Positions 1-8,201 of a stretch of 64,000 bases of DNA are shown here, piece by piece. A program made the position numbers and the translations under genes. Source of the stretch: Clostridiaceae bacterium (GTDB taxonomy: Bacteria; Cyanobacteriota; Vampirovibrionia; Gastranaerophilales; Gastranaerophilaceae); NCBI GenBank assembly GCA_022641775.1, contig JALCDS010000008.1, positions 1-64,000 of the forward strand. Reading direction: 5' to 3'. The notes beneath the pieces were generated by a model that saw only the letters and a program-made list of their open reading frames with translations, was not told the DNA's origin and did not search any database. Positions within the stretch are counted from its first letter, which is position 1, and every line of letters begins with the position of its first letter.

Positions 1-1
1 A

Positions 2-361
2 CAGATACATTGTAACTTAGGCTTTTTGTATTGGGGCAAAGGTGATCTTGATGAAGCTATAAAAGAATATAATTTAGCTATTGAATATAATCCTGATTAT
101 GATATCGCATATAACAATTTAGGCGTAATTTATCTTGATGATTTGGGTAGAGTAAAGCCTGCTATAGATTTGTTCAAAAAGTCTATAGAATGTAATCCGA
201 ATTATGCGTTGGCATATTTTAACCTTGCTCGTTCAATTACGATTACAGGTGACAAAATTGAAGCTGCAAAATTATATCAGACTGCACAAGATATCAACAA
301 GATTACAAATGAAATTGATCCTGAAGAAATTGTGGATAAAATAAACGGTCTTTTTGAATAA
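2..361 (+). CDS. TPR-repeat protein, 3' end only
   Basis: The frame is open from the left edge, so this is the C-terminal part of a longer gene whose start lies outside the window. Two tetratricopeptide units can be read, the first around NLGFLYWGKGDLDEAIKEY and the second around NNLGVIYLDD to IECNPNY, with the usual W/L-G-Y-A-F-A-P spacing; a third, degenerate unit (ALAYFNLARSI) follows. TPRs form helical protein-binding scaffolds, so a role in a complex is likely, but the partner and the function cannot be told from this fragment. The TTG at 26 is not a convincing start because the TPR consensus begins upstream of it. Confidence 0.8.
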   Translation, partial: QIHCNLGFLYWGKGDLDEAIKEYNLAIEYNPDYDIAYNNLGVIYLDDLGRVKPAIDLFKKSIECNPNYALAYFNLARSITITGDKIEAAKLYQTAQDINKITNEIDPEEIVDKINGLFE

Positions 362-381
362 ATGAGTTGGATTTTATAGAC

Positions 382-750
382 TTATTTATTTTTAAAGTGA
401 TATTGTTTTGCTGCTTCTACCGATTTAATTAATTCATCTTTTATAGAATATCCCGGTCTCATTCCATATACATACGTATGAAGAATTGTCCTTGGCTTAA
501 AAAAGGCTTGGAATGCGTTTTTAGCTTTGTCAGCAACTGCACATTCAATTCTGCAGGCGTTAGTCCATTTGATATATTCATTTACTGGATAAACAAAGAT
601 ATCACAATCTGTAGCTAGTTTCTCAAGCTCTGCTCTTGCTGCGCGAGCGTTGTAACCGGCATTTCCGCCTAAGACTCTTGCTATCCTGCGTTCATTCATA
701 TGTAATGCCATTCCAAAGTTTGGGCTTGTTACATTATAATTTGTGTTCAT
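382..750 (-). CDS. Orphan 122-residue protein
   Basis: I do not recognise a family. The protein has no signal peptide or membrane segment. It begins with a short Asn-rich stretch ending in SPNFGMAL, then a basic helical region rich in Arg and Ala (MNERRIARVLGGNAGYNARA), then a mixed alpha/beta body with two cysteines. It stands alone, convergent with the TPR gene, and is separated by 52 bases from the membrane-protein gene on the same strand. The N-terminal tag resembles those of the small proteins at 4841 and 12072. Codon use matches the neighbours. Coding status is likely but rests on length and composition only. Confidence 0.6.
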   Translation of the reverse strand: MNTNYNVTSPNFGMALHMNERRIARVLGGNAGYNARAARAELEKLATDCDIFVYPVNEYIKWTNACRIECAVADKAKNAFQAFFKPRTILHTYVYGMRPGYSIKDELIKSVEAAKQYHFKNK

Positions 751-802
751 TATGTTTTATTCCTATTCTGTATATTTGAACACATGAACAAAAAATTTTT
801 TG

Positions 803-1579
803 TTACCTGTAAATGTTATTTCCTATCTGTACTTGAGTTACATACATGATTTCACAGGAACCTCCGCCACCGGCGCTGTTTTCATCCATTAATATCTGTA
901 TGCCACGAGAAGTGGGATCTGTATCATCCCTTGTGTCACTTGTGTATGCTGTATAACCTTTTGGCAACAATACATCTACCAAATATCCGTCAAGTTTTAC
1001 GTTTTCGTATTTATGCAATGTCAAAAGGGCTGACATTACATTTATATCCTTGGGAATAAGGTGTGTATGAGAGCTGTGTTCTCTCATGTAATCAAAGGCA
1101 ATAGTATGTGAAGGGAGTGCTGATGTTTCTAACATCCTTGCGCTACCGAGTGTTTTTGATGATTTGAACTTCGCATTTTTTTTAATAGTATTTTCATTTG
1201 CCCAATCACCCCAAGCAAGTCCTACATCCATAAGCGCTACATCATCGAAAAGACTTTTATCTATGTCACGAAACCAAAAATTTGTATTTTTGGCAACAAC
1301 CATTCCTGATATAGAATATGTGGCAAAAGTTTCAAGTCCATACGCATCTTTGTCCCCCTGATATTTTATAATTTGACGTTGAATAAGATTTTGTTGCAAG
1401 GGGTCTTTGCTTGTATCAATTGGGTTTGATGTTGTAGTACTGATTGATGGAAAACTGTATTGTATCCTGAATATTATATCTTGAAACATTGATTTTAAAA
1501 TAAGTAAAATCATTAAAATAAAGCATATTTTGCCAAAAATATTTAGAAAGTTTTCATTTTGGAAGTTTTCATTTGGCAT
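803..1579 (-). CDS. Membrane-anchored protein of unknown function, coupled to a histidine kinase
   Basis: The ATG at 1579 is chosen over a longer frame to 1648 because AAGGA lies about 8 bases upstream and the start then sits 4 bases after the kinase stop codon, implying translational coupling. The 258-residue product has one N-terminal membrane helix (about residues 12-31) followed by a large outside or periplasmic region. That region contains SGMVVAKNTNFWFRDID, a VGLAWGDW segment, SSHTHLIPKDINVMSALL and KLDGYLVDVLLP, a pattern I remember from uncharacterised bacterial proteins whose function is unknown. Being encoded last in a flavoprotein-kinase-membrane protein block, it may supply or modulate the kinase signal; that is inference. 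Confidence 0.75.
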   Translation of the reverse strand: MPNENFQNENFLNIFGKICFILMILLILKSMFQDIIFRIQYSFPSISTTTSNPIDTSKDPLQQNLIQRQIIKYQGDKDAYGLETFATYSISGMVVAKNTNFWFRDIDKSLFDDVALMDVGLAWGDWANENTIKKNAKFKSSKTLGSARMLETSALPSHTIAFDYMREHSSHTHLIPKDINVMSALLTLHKYENVKLDGYLVDVLLPKGYTAYTSDTRDDTDPTSRGIQILMDENSAGGGGSCEIMYVTQVQIGNNIYR

Positions 1580-1583
1580 CAGC

Positions 1584-3356
1584 TTATCCTTGAATGTAAG
1601 GCAGACGGAATCCAAAAGTTGAACCTTTGCCAACTTCTGAATCAACAAAAACTTCCCCTTGATGGTATCTTTCTATTGTTGTTTTTACAAGGTTAAGTCC
1701 CAAACCTGTACCTTTTATAGTGTGTGCATTATTTTCTACTCTGAAAAATCTGTCGAAAACTTTCTTTTGATATTCAGGTGCTATCCCGCAACCTTCATCT
1801 TTTACCGAAATTTCAACTTCATTTCTGTCTTTTAAATTTTTAATGAATACATTTATATTAGAATTATCTGGAGAATATTTTATTGCATTAGAAACCAGAT
1901 TCGTAAAAGCTCTTTCAATACTGTTGTAGTTAAACATTAATAATGGGATGTTATCTTCTTTGTGGATAGTAAGATTAATTTTGTGTTCACTCAACAGAAC
2001 ATTGACACTGTTTACACATGTTTCAACAAGTTCTACTATATTGTTTTCTTCTTTTTCAACCTTTACACCGGATTCCAACCTTGAGAAATCAAGAATATCA
2101 TTAACCATTGTATTTAAACGTATGATTTCCCGATTGATTGTTCCGATAAATTCTTTTTGAGTTTCGTAATCAAATTCATCGCCCATAGTGTAGAGCGTAT
2201 CTATATAAGATCTTAAAACGGTTACAGGAGTTCTAAGTTCGTGTGATACGTTCGAAATAAAGTTTGCTCTCATCAAATCCATTTCGGCTTCTTTTGTCAT
2301 ATCAATAAGTACGATGATATAGCCGACATAATCCTTATTTTTGGTAAACATTGGTGAAATAACAGCTTTTATTGTTTTTTCGTCGATTTTTATATTAAAT
2401 TCAATTGGGCTGTTTGTTATATCATCTAATGGTGCGTTTTTAAATTGTTCGATTTTATCCTTAAAGCAGAAATTGCCAGAAGTATCGGTATAAGTCTGAA
2501 TTTTTATATTGAGTAATGCGTGTTCTGATGTTTCTAATAGGCTTTCTGCATGGTGATTGACCAAAACTACATTGTCATTATTATCACATACAACAACTCC
2601 GTTTGCGATACTCATCAAAATTGCTTCCAATTTGTTTCTTTCCAGCGTTAATTGTTCGATGTTTTGTTCTTCGTAGATGTGTAATCTGTGGGACATATTA
2701 TTAAATGAATTGAATAGCTGTTCAACTTCTTGAGAAACATCTTTACCTTCAATTGTATAGCCAAATTCGCCGGAAGATATTTTACTTACACCTTCCTTTA
2801 GAATTCTTAATTCACGTGTAATCAGGTATGTATTTATCAAAACTACAAAGGCAAAAACAACCCAAGCAATTAAAAATACAAAAATTAAGGAGGCTCTTGT
2901 TGTTGCAGATATTGCATCTACAACTTTTCCTGAAAATGCTACTGTTACCGTACCAAATCCTTGAGACCCTTTTGAATTCAGAATTTGAGATGTTACTGTA
3001 ATATTTCTGCTCGGACTTGGTTTGTTAAGTTTGCTCTGTTGTAAATATATTTGTTTCCCGTTTTGGTCGTTTATTTTTATGTAGAGGATGTCACTATGCC
3101 CCTTTAAAATAGTATCGGCGTGTGTTTCTACCGTGTTTAAAGCGTTTTCTGTCGGCATTTTTAGTGATAATTCACTGTATTCAACAGCAAGTGCTTTTGA
3201 TATAACTCTACCAAAGCTTTGATAACCTTCATTAAGTTTGTTTTGAATGTTAAATATTGCAAAAATGGCAATACAAATTATCAAGATTGTGCTTAGTACC
3301 AACCCAGAAATTATAAGTCTGTTTTGTGCGGTTAAACTTACTTTTCCATTTTTCAT
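1584..3356 (-). CDS. PAS-domain sensor histidine kinase (WalK/PhoR type)
   Basis: Membrane sensor kinase of 590 residues that autophosphorylates on His and passes phosphate to a response regulator. Order of domains: membrane helix (about 13-38), extracytoplasmic sensor (about 40-155), second helix (about 157-180), HAMP linker, PAS domain (about 240-360), HisKA with the H-box VSHELRTP (His372), and HATPase_c with the N-box NLVSNAIKYS, G1 DEGCGI, F-box FDRFFRV and G2 GTGLGLNL. All catalytic boxes look intact. No response regulator is adjacent, so its partner is elsewhere. The gene begins 22 bases after the flavoprotein stop and is followed by a coupled membrane-protein gene, suggesting one operon. 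Confidence 0.95.
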   Translation of the reverse strand: MKNGKVSLTAQNRLIISGLVLSTILIICIAIFAIFNIQNKLNEGYQSFGRVISKALAVEYSELSLKMPTENALNTVETHADTILKGHSDILYIKINDQNGKQIYLQQSKLNKPSPSRNITVTSQILNSKGSQGFGTVTVAFSGKVVDAISATTRASLIFVFLIAWVVFAFVVLINTYLITRELRILKEGVSKISSGEFGYTIEGKDVSQEVEQLFNSFNNMSHRLHIYEEQNIEQLTLERNKLEAILMSIANGVVVCDNNDNVVLVNHHAESLLETSEHALLNIKIQTYTDTSGNFCFKDKIEQFKNAPLDDITNSPIEFNIKIDEKTIKAVISPMFTKNKDYVGYIIVLIDMTKEAEMDLMRANFISNVSHELRTPVTVLRSYIDTLYTMGDEFDYETQKEFIGTINREIIRLNTMVNDILDFSRLESGVKVEKEENNIVELVETCVNSVNVLLSEHKINLTIHKEDNIPLLMFNYNSIERAFTNLVSNAIKYSPDNSNINVFIKNLKDRNEVEISVKDEGCGIAPEYQKKVFDRFFRVENNAHTIKGTGLGLNLVKTTIERYHQGEVFVDSEVGKGSTFGFRLPYIQG

Positions 3357-3378
3357 AACAGAATTATACCACCAGAAG

Positions 3379-4752
3379 TTATCTAGCGCAAATTGTACGA
3401 GCTACGTGGATACCTGATGCTGAAGCTTGTATTAAGCCTCTTGTTATCCCTGCGCCATCCCCGATTGCAAACAAATTCTTAACGCCTTCTGTTTCAAATT
3501 CATTTGTCAATTTTACTCTTGCCGAATAAAATTTAACTTCAATACCGTATAATAATGTGTATCTGGAAGCAGTTCCCGGACAAAGTTTGTCCAAAGCTTG
3601 TAACATTTCAATAATACTTGTCATTTGACGATAAGGTATAACCAAACTCAAATCTCCTGGAGTTGCACAGGTTAATGTCGGATTTATTATGCTGGCTTTA
3701 ATTCTGTCAGGTGTTGAACGACGTCCATCCAATAAATCACCGAAACGTTGAACCAATATACCTCCACCAAGCATATTTGCAAGACTTGCAATATGTTGTC
3801 CGTATTTGATAGGTTCTTTAAACGGTTCTGTAAATTTCTCGCTTACTAATAGGGCGAAATTTGTATTTTTCGTTGTTTTTTCGGCGTAACTATGACCGTT
3901 TACAGTTGCAATTCCGTTGTAATTTTCTTGAACAACTTCGCCGTTCGGATTCATACAGAATGTTCTTACTTCATCCCCAAATGTTGGAGCATGATAAATC
4001 AATTTTGATTCATACAATTTAGAAGTTAAAGGTTCAAAAACAGGTGCAGGAAGTTCAACTCTAACGCCGACATCTACGGCATTGTTAACCATTCCTATTC
4101 TATTTTTTGCAAATTCTCCTGTTAACCAATCGGCGCCTTCTCTACCTGGTGCAATAATTGTGTATTCGGCTGAAATTGTTTGTCCATTGTTGAGTTTGAT
4201 GCCTTTTACTTGTTCACATTCAACAATTAGGCTCTCTGCCGTAACATCATTTACGATTGTTATTTTTTTGTCCAGATAATCTTGCATGCTTTTTAAAACA
4301 TCAAGACTTCTTTCTGTTCCAAGGTGTCTTACCGGAGAATAAATCAATTTTAATTCTGCCAGTGCCGCAGCTCTTTCTATTTCATCAAAAACTTTTTTAT
4401 CGGTTCCGAAAACTTCTTCAGTTGCGCCATATTGTAAATAATATTTATCAGCATAATCAATAAGTTCTTCAACTTCTTTCCTTGGCATGTATTCAGATAG
4501 GTGCCCACCAACTTCAGGAGTTAATGTTAATTTTCCGTCAGAAAAAGCTCCGGCTCCGCCCCAACCGCAGAGAAGTCCGCATTTTTTACAAGTAGGACAT
4601 TTTGCATAACCTTCACGTAGCAAGCATTTTCTTTCTTCTATTCTGTCGCCTTTTTCAACTAAGATTATTTTCCAATCAGGTTTTAGTTTAGTAATTTCAA
4701 GTGCGGCAAATATACCTGCAGGGCCTGCGCCAATTATTGCTACGTTATACAT
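3379..4752 (-). CDS. FAD-dependent dehydrogenase, COG2509 type
   Basis: A 457-residue flavoprotein. The N-terminus carries the Rossmann dinucleotide motif IIGAGPAGIFAAL, followed by a cysteine cluster CPTCKKCGLLCGWGGAGAF and the adjoining SDGKLT, which is characteristic of uncharacterised FAD-dependent dehydrogenases of COG2509; the C-terminal FAD segment is FAIGDGAGITRGL. The cysteine arrangement hints at a redox or metal site, but the substrate of this family is not known. The start at 4752 is preferred because GGAGAG precedes it by about 8 bases and because the Rossmann fold begins immediately; a longer frame adds 15 unlikely residues. It appears to be the first gene of the block with the kinase. 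Confidence 0.88.
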   Translation of the reverse strand: MYNVAIIGAGPAGIFAALEITKLKPDWKIILVEKGDRIEERKCLLREGYAKCPTCKKCGLLCGWGGAGAFSDGKLTLTPEVGGHLSEYMPRKEVEELIDYADKYYLQYGATEEVFGTDKKVFDEIERAAALAELKLIYSPVRHLGTERSLDVLKSMQDYLDKKITIVNDVTAESLIVECEQVKGIKLNNGQTISAEYTIIAPGREGADWLTGEFAKNRIGMVNNAVDVGVRVELPAPVFEPLTSKLYESKLIYHAPTFGDEVRTFCMNPNGEVVQENYNGIATVNGHSYAEKTTKNTNFALLVSEKFTEPFKEPIKYGQHIASLANMLGGGILVQRFGDLLDGRRSTPDRIKASIINPTLTCATPGDLSLVIPYRQMTSIIEMLQALDKLCPGTASRYTLLYGIEVKFYSARVKLTNEFETEGVKNLFAIGDGAGITRGLIQASASGIHVARTICAR

Positions 4753-4840
4753 ATGTGTTATCTCTCCGATTTGTATCAAACAATTATAAATATACACAAA
4801 ACATAGCTATCTTTAAATATTTTGTAATTATATGTTAAGT

Positions 4841-5461
4841 TCAGTTTGACATTGGAACATATGAATAAGTTACATTATTTAAGTTAAACTTTAATTTGCT
4901 TGGTTTTGTTGCATTGTTAGATAGCATGTTCAAACTTAAACATATTTGTTTTCCTATACGGTTTTTATATTGGTTGTATCCTTCGGTAAGTCTCAACCTT
5001 GTATTATTGATAATATCTTTTAGTTCAGCACCATATGTATCTTGCGCATTACTAAATTCGTAGGTATCTTCAGGTTTTACGTACATATCTTTTGCCATTC
5101 TACGACTTCTGCCTATATTATGCCCTACTTTTTCAAGTCTATCAGCCGTTTTACCTGTTGCCAGATATATTTTGCCATCAGTTATTATTGTTCTTATAAA
5201 ATCAGACGGAATACATCTTTTCTTTGAATACATATTAGCATATGCAATTTCATTAGGATTGAAATCCGGATCGCATTGAGCCAAATGTTTGGTTAATGGT
5301 GTCATATTCTGATTTATAGAATCTGTAAATACTTTGTTTATAAATTGTTTTGTTGCCTTTTGAATGTGTTTTGGATCAACGGATTGTTTGCCGTTAATAT
5401 AAACTTTGATTGGGATTATACTCGTAAAAGTCTGACGATTATCAATTGCGTTTACTTGCAT
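4841..5461 (-). CDS. Orphan 206-residue protein
   Basis: No family recognised. The ATG is preceded by AAGGAG about 9 bases upstream. There is no signal peptide or membrane segment; the N-terminus (VNAIDNRQTFTSIIPIKV) has an Asn/Phe-containing tag similar to other orphan proteins in this window. The body is basic and mostly helical, with GKIYLATGKTADRLEKVG and a Lys/Arg-rich SRRMAKDMYVK segment. It lies 58 bases downstream of the metalloprotease gene on the same strand with no obvious terminator between, so cotranscription is possible. Function unknown; it could be an exported lineage-specific protein. Confidence 0.65.
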   Translation of the reverse strand: MQVNAIDNRQTFTSIIPIKVYINGKQSVDPKHIQKATKQFINKVFTDSINQNMTPLTKHLAQCDPDFNPNEIAYANMYSKKRCIPSDFIRTIITDGKIYLATGKTADRLEKVGHNIGRSRRMAKDMYVKPEDTYEFSNAQDTYGAELKDIINNTRLRLTEGYNQYKNRIGKQICLSLNMLSNNATKPSKLKFNLNNVTYSYVPMSN

Positions 5462-5519
5462 AAAATATTACTCCTTAATTTATAAAAATATTAAATCACA
5501 TAAAAATAAAATTTGTCAG

Positions 5520-6833
5520 TTATTTTTTATTTTTTTGTTTTTGAATATTAGCAAGTAATTCTTGAACATCGCTTTCATTTTTTATATTCTGAGCTTCGCG
5601 TGCAAATGTTTCAGCCTTTGAAAGTTGTCCGTTATTAGCACAAATCACAGCTGAATTATATTTGATTATAAATTTATCGTCATCTTTTTGTGCTACAGTC
5701 ATTGCTTTATCCATTGTTTTTAGAGCGAGTGTAACGTTACCGGCTTCTCCATATGCGCCTGCAAGATCAATATAACCTCCTGGGATATTTGGAGCTTTTC
5801 TTATATAGTTTTCAGCCTCTTGAATTTTTTTACTGTTTCTTGTTTCCGAATTGCCTAAAATTATAGGCGGATAAATCAAACCTTTAACATTTATTTTGTC
5901 TGTTGCGATATTTGTAATATCAGGTACCATATTGTATAAAAGTGTAATTGTATTCAAATCTGCAGAGGAAATGTATTGGAATGAACTTTTGTATGGTGCA
6001 TAAATATCTTCAGCTCCGCTCTGTGACATATACATAATGTCATTTGAGTTGTAGCTGTGACCTTCTATCCCCAAAGCGTGCCCCATTTCATGAAGAATTG
6101 TGTTGAACATTTCTTTATCTGAAAAATACTGACCGTGTGCATCTTTATCGTAAAGTGTTATGGTCATTTTTTTTAGGATACCTTTTTGTATAGTTGGAGA
6201 TGTTTCGCCGACTACATATTTACATTCACCATTACTACATACATTTGCCGGTAATGGTGCAATTTTAATATAGATATTTGCTGCATCTTGATTGTCAACT
6301 AGTGCAAAAGATAAAAATCCTGTTATAGTGTGCCATTGATTGAGAGCTCTCAATATTTCAACTTTATAGTAATCAGGAACATTTGAGTCTGCAATTTGTA
6401 TAAAAACTTTTAAAGGGAATGCCGATTTATCCCATCTGATAATTCCATTTTCATTTGAAACTTGTTCAATATAATTATCAGTTACCATCGCAGTTAATTT
6501 TGCTCTCAGTTCGCCAATTTTGATAGAGGCCAAATTTTGTGCGCTATCATGTTCTTTGCTGTCTGAAATCTCAAAAAGTTCTTTTTGTATCATTATGGAC
6601 GGAACAAGATGAGATAGACTTTCAACGTAATAGTATCGGATATCTTTGTTTGTGTGATCAAATGAATATGCTTTTTTTAGATTATTATAAGCTTCAACGT
6701 AATTCTGTTTATCAAGTTGTGTTTTTCCGAGATTAAAATAATAGGATGGCAAGATTTTTACAACTATTCCAAAAATTATAGCTGAAACGCATATTAGAAT
6801 TATTATAATTCTATCTCTAGTCTTTGAGTTCAT
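5520..6833 (-). CDS. Membrane-anchored matrixin-like metalloprotease with TPR repeats
   Basis: 437 residues: an N-terminal membrane helix (about 8-30), a TPR unit (about 33-75), a zinc-peptidase domain and C-terminal TPR-like helices (about 350-435). The zinc motif HEMGHALGIEGH begins at His248 and is followed by a DIMYMS Met-turn, as in metzincins. The third histidine is one residue later than in the standard HExxHxxGxxH, a variant I recall from cyanobacterial matrixin-like proteins. The active site should face outside the cytoplasm, cleaving proteins in the periplasm or at the surface. The start overlaps the scpB stop by 17 bases, so it is transcribed with the condensin genes, although a functional link is unproven. 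Confidence 0.85.
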   Translation of the reverse strand: MNSKTRDRIIIILICVSAIIFGIVVKILPSYYFNLGKTQLDKQNYVEAYNNLKKAYSFDHTNKDIRYYYVESLSHLVPSIMIQKELFEISDSKEHDSAQNLASIKIGELRAKLTAMVTDNYIEQVSNENGIIRWDKSAFPLKVFIQIADSNVPDYYKVEILRALNQWHTITGFLSFALVDNQDAANIYIKIAPLPANVCSNGECKYVVGETSPTIQKGILKKMTITLYDKDAHGQYFSDKEMFNTILHEMGHALGIEGHSYNSNDIMYMSQSGAEDIYAPYKSSFQYISSADLNTITLLYNMVPDITNIATDKINVKGLIYPPIILGNSETRNSKKIQEAENYIRKAPNIPGGYIDLAGAYGEAGNVTLALKTMDKAMTVAQKDDDKFIIKYNSAVICANNGQLSKAETFAREAQNIKNESDVQELLANIQKQKNKK

Positions 6834-7344
6834 CTTTTACGCCTTTGTCCAAATCAAGGATTTTTGCCAAATTTTTAGTATCACCTTTTAATTTAAAATA
6901 TTCTGCAAATTTAGGAGTGGTTTTTAAATTAAAACTTCTGCCATTCTTGTCTCTTGTTTTTGATATCAAACCTTTTTCAACGAGTTCTTGTATATGTTCG
7001 TATGCTGTTGAGCCTCTTAATTCTTTAAGTTCAGTTTGCCTAATAGGTTCTTTTAATGCAATAACGGAAAGAGTTCTTAATACTGCAGGCTTTAAATCAA
7101 CAGGACATAATAATTCAACCAGGTCGGTATGTTCTTCTTTTACCTGAATTATGTACCCGCTTTCATCATCAATTTCCAAAGCCCCTTCACGAGCAGAATA
7201 ATCCATAATAAGTTCAAGTAAAGCTTCTTCTACAATATCTTTTTCTTCACCTAAAATGTTGGCAATTTCATCAGGTGACATTGCGCGCGCGGTTATGAAC
7301 AATACTGCTTCAACTCTTGATTTTAACTTATTAATATCTGACAT
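6817..7344 (-). CDS. scpB: Segregation and condensation protein B
   Basis: 175-residue kleisin-partner protein that, with ScpA, forms the non-SMC subunits of the bacterial condensin and helps compact and segregate the chromosome. The sequence shows the expected tandem winged helices, starting KLKSRVEAVLFITARAMSPDE and including LRTLSVIALKEPIRQTELK, in which the I-A-x-x-Q/E-P-I-x-x-x-E-L pattern is diagnostic. It overlaps the end of scpA by 14 bases and the following metalloprotease start by 17, so the three genes are translationally coupled. Length is close to the family norm. Confidence 0.95.
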   Translation of the reverse strand: MSDINKLKSRVEAVLFITARAMSPDEIANILGEEKDIVEEALLELIMDYSAREGALEIDDESGYIIQVKEEHTDLVELLCPVDLKPAVLRTLSVIALKEPIRQTELKELRGSTAYEHIQELVEKGLISKTRDKNGRSFNLKTTPKFAEYFKLKGDTKNLAKILDLDKGVKDELKD

Positions 7345-8200
7345 CAGCTTTCTTACTTCCTTCTTTTATAGCATTGTCAATCATTTCGTTAACATCAGCA
7401 TCTATTACATTAGATGGCTCTGTTTCTCTTACTACGTAAAGATCAGAATAAAACTTTTCTTGTTTTAAATCGTAGTCACTATCAACTGTCAAAAACAATA
7501 ATGCCAAATATGCACTGATTTTATCCATTCCTAATAGTGTAAGTTCATTTAATTCTATTTTATCTTGTTTTGCAAAAATTTGTTCAAGATTTTCACGTAA
7601 TACAAGCACATTTTTTTCTATATATTCATCGTGGGCAAGATTTACAATATCATCAGGAGTTAATCTTGCATAAGATTGAACTCTACGTTTTGCTCTTTCA
7701 TGAGCTTGTTTTAGCGATTGTTTCTTTTCTAATTTCTCATAGAATTGTAATTGTCTAATCAAATCTTTCAATGTAACTACGCGGTTGTGATTTAATTTTA
7801 CGCTGGTTCTTCTTTGTAATACATCATCGATTGAAACAACGTTGTTAGTTTGAACGTAATCATCTTCACCGTATTCTGCGATAAATCCGTCATCATCATA
7901 TTGAACGTCATCTTCTTGTTGCTCTCCAAAATTGAGGATATCAAGTCCGTCTAAAATGTTAGATTTCAATCTTAAAAGAACAGATGCAAATAAAAATGTT
8001 CTGCCTGTAACTCTGAGATTTTGAGCCTTTAATTTACACATGTGAGATAGATATTTGTCGGTAACATCAACGATATCTATGTTCCACGGATCAATCTTTC
8101 CGTTTTTTGCCATATCGACAAGTATTCCGATGCCTTCATCTGATGATGATATCTCAGGTAAATCCATATTCATATTCAACATTGCTACTTCACTTGCCAT
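7331..8200 (-). CDS. scpA: Segregation and condensation protein A (kleisin)
   Basis: 289-residue kleisin that bridges the SMC heads. The N-terminal domain has the family signature GIGILVDMAKNGKIDPWNID followed by VTDKYL and RTFLFASVLLRLKS; the middle is acidic and low in complexity (about 95-125); the C-terminal winged helix includes FLTVDSDYDLKQEKFYSD. The gene starts one base after the smc stop codon and overlaps scpB by 14 bases, the classic order smc-scpA-scpB. The start ATG at 8200 uses purine-rich sequence inside the end of smc as its ribosome-binding region. Confidence 0.95.
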   Translation of the reverse strand: MASEVAMLNMNMDLPEISSSDEGIGILVDMAKNGKIDPWNIDIVDVTDKYLSHMCKLKAQNLRVTGRTFLFASVLLRLKSNILDGLDILNFGEQQEDDVQYDDDGFIAEYGEDDYVQTNNVVSIDDVLQRRTSVKLNHNRVVTLKDLIRQLQFYEKLEKKQSLKQAHERAKRRVQSYARLTPDDIVNLAHDEYIEKNVLVLRENLEQIFAKQDKIELNELTLLGMDKISAYLALLFLTVDSDYDLKQEKFYSDLYVVRETEPSNVIDADVNEMIDNAIKEGSKKADVRY

Positions 8201-8201
8201 A

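Noticed and set aside
1580-1648. Upstream extension of the membrane-protein gene into the kinase gene
   Set aside because: The AAGGA sequence and the membrane helix fit the ATG at 1579; the extension has no support.
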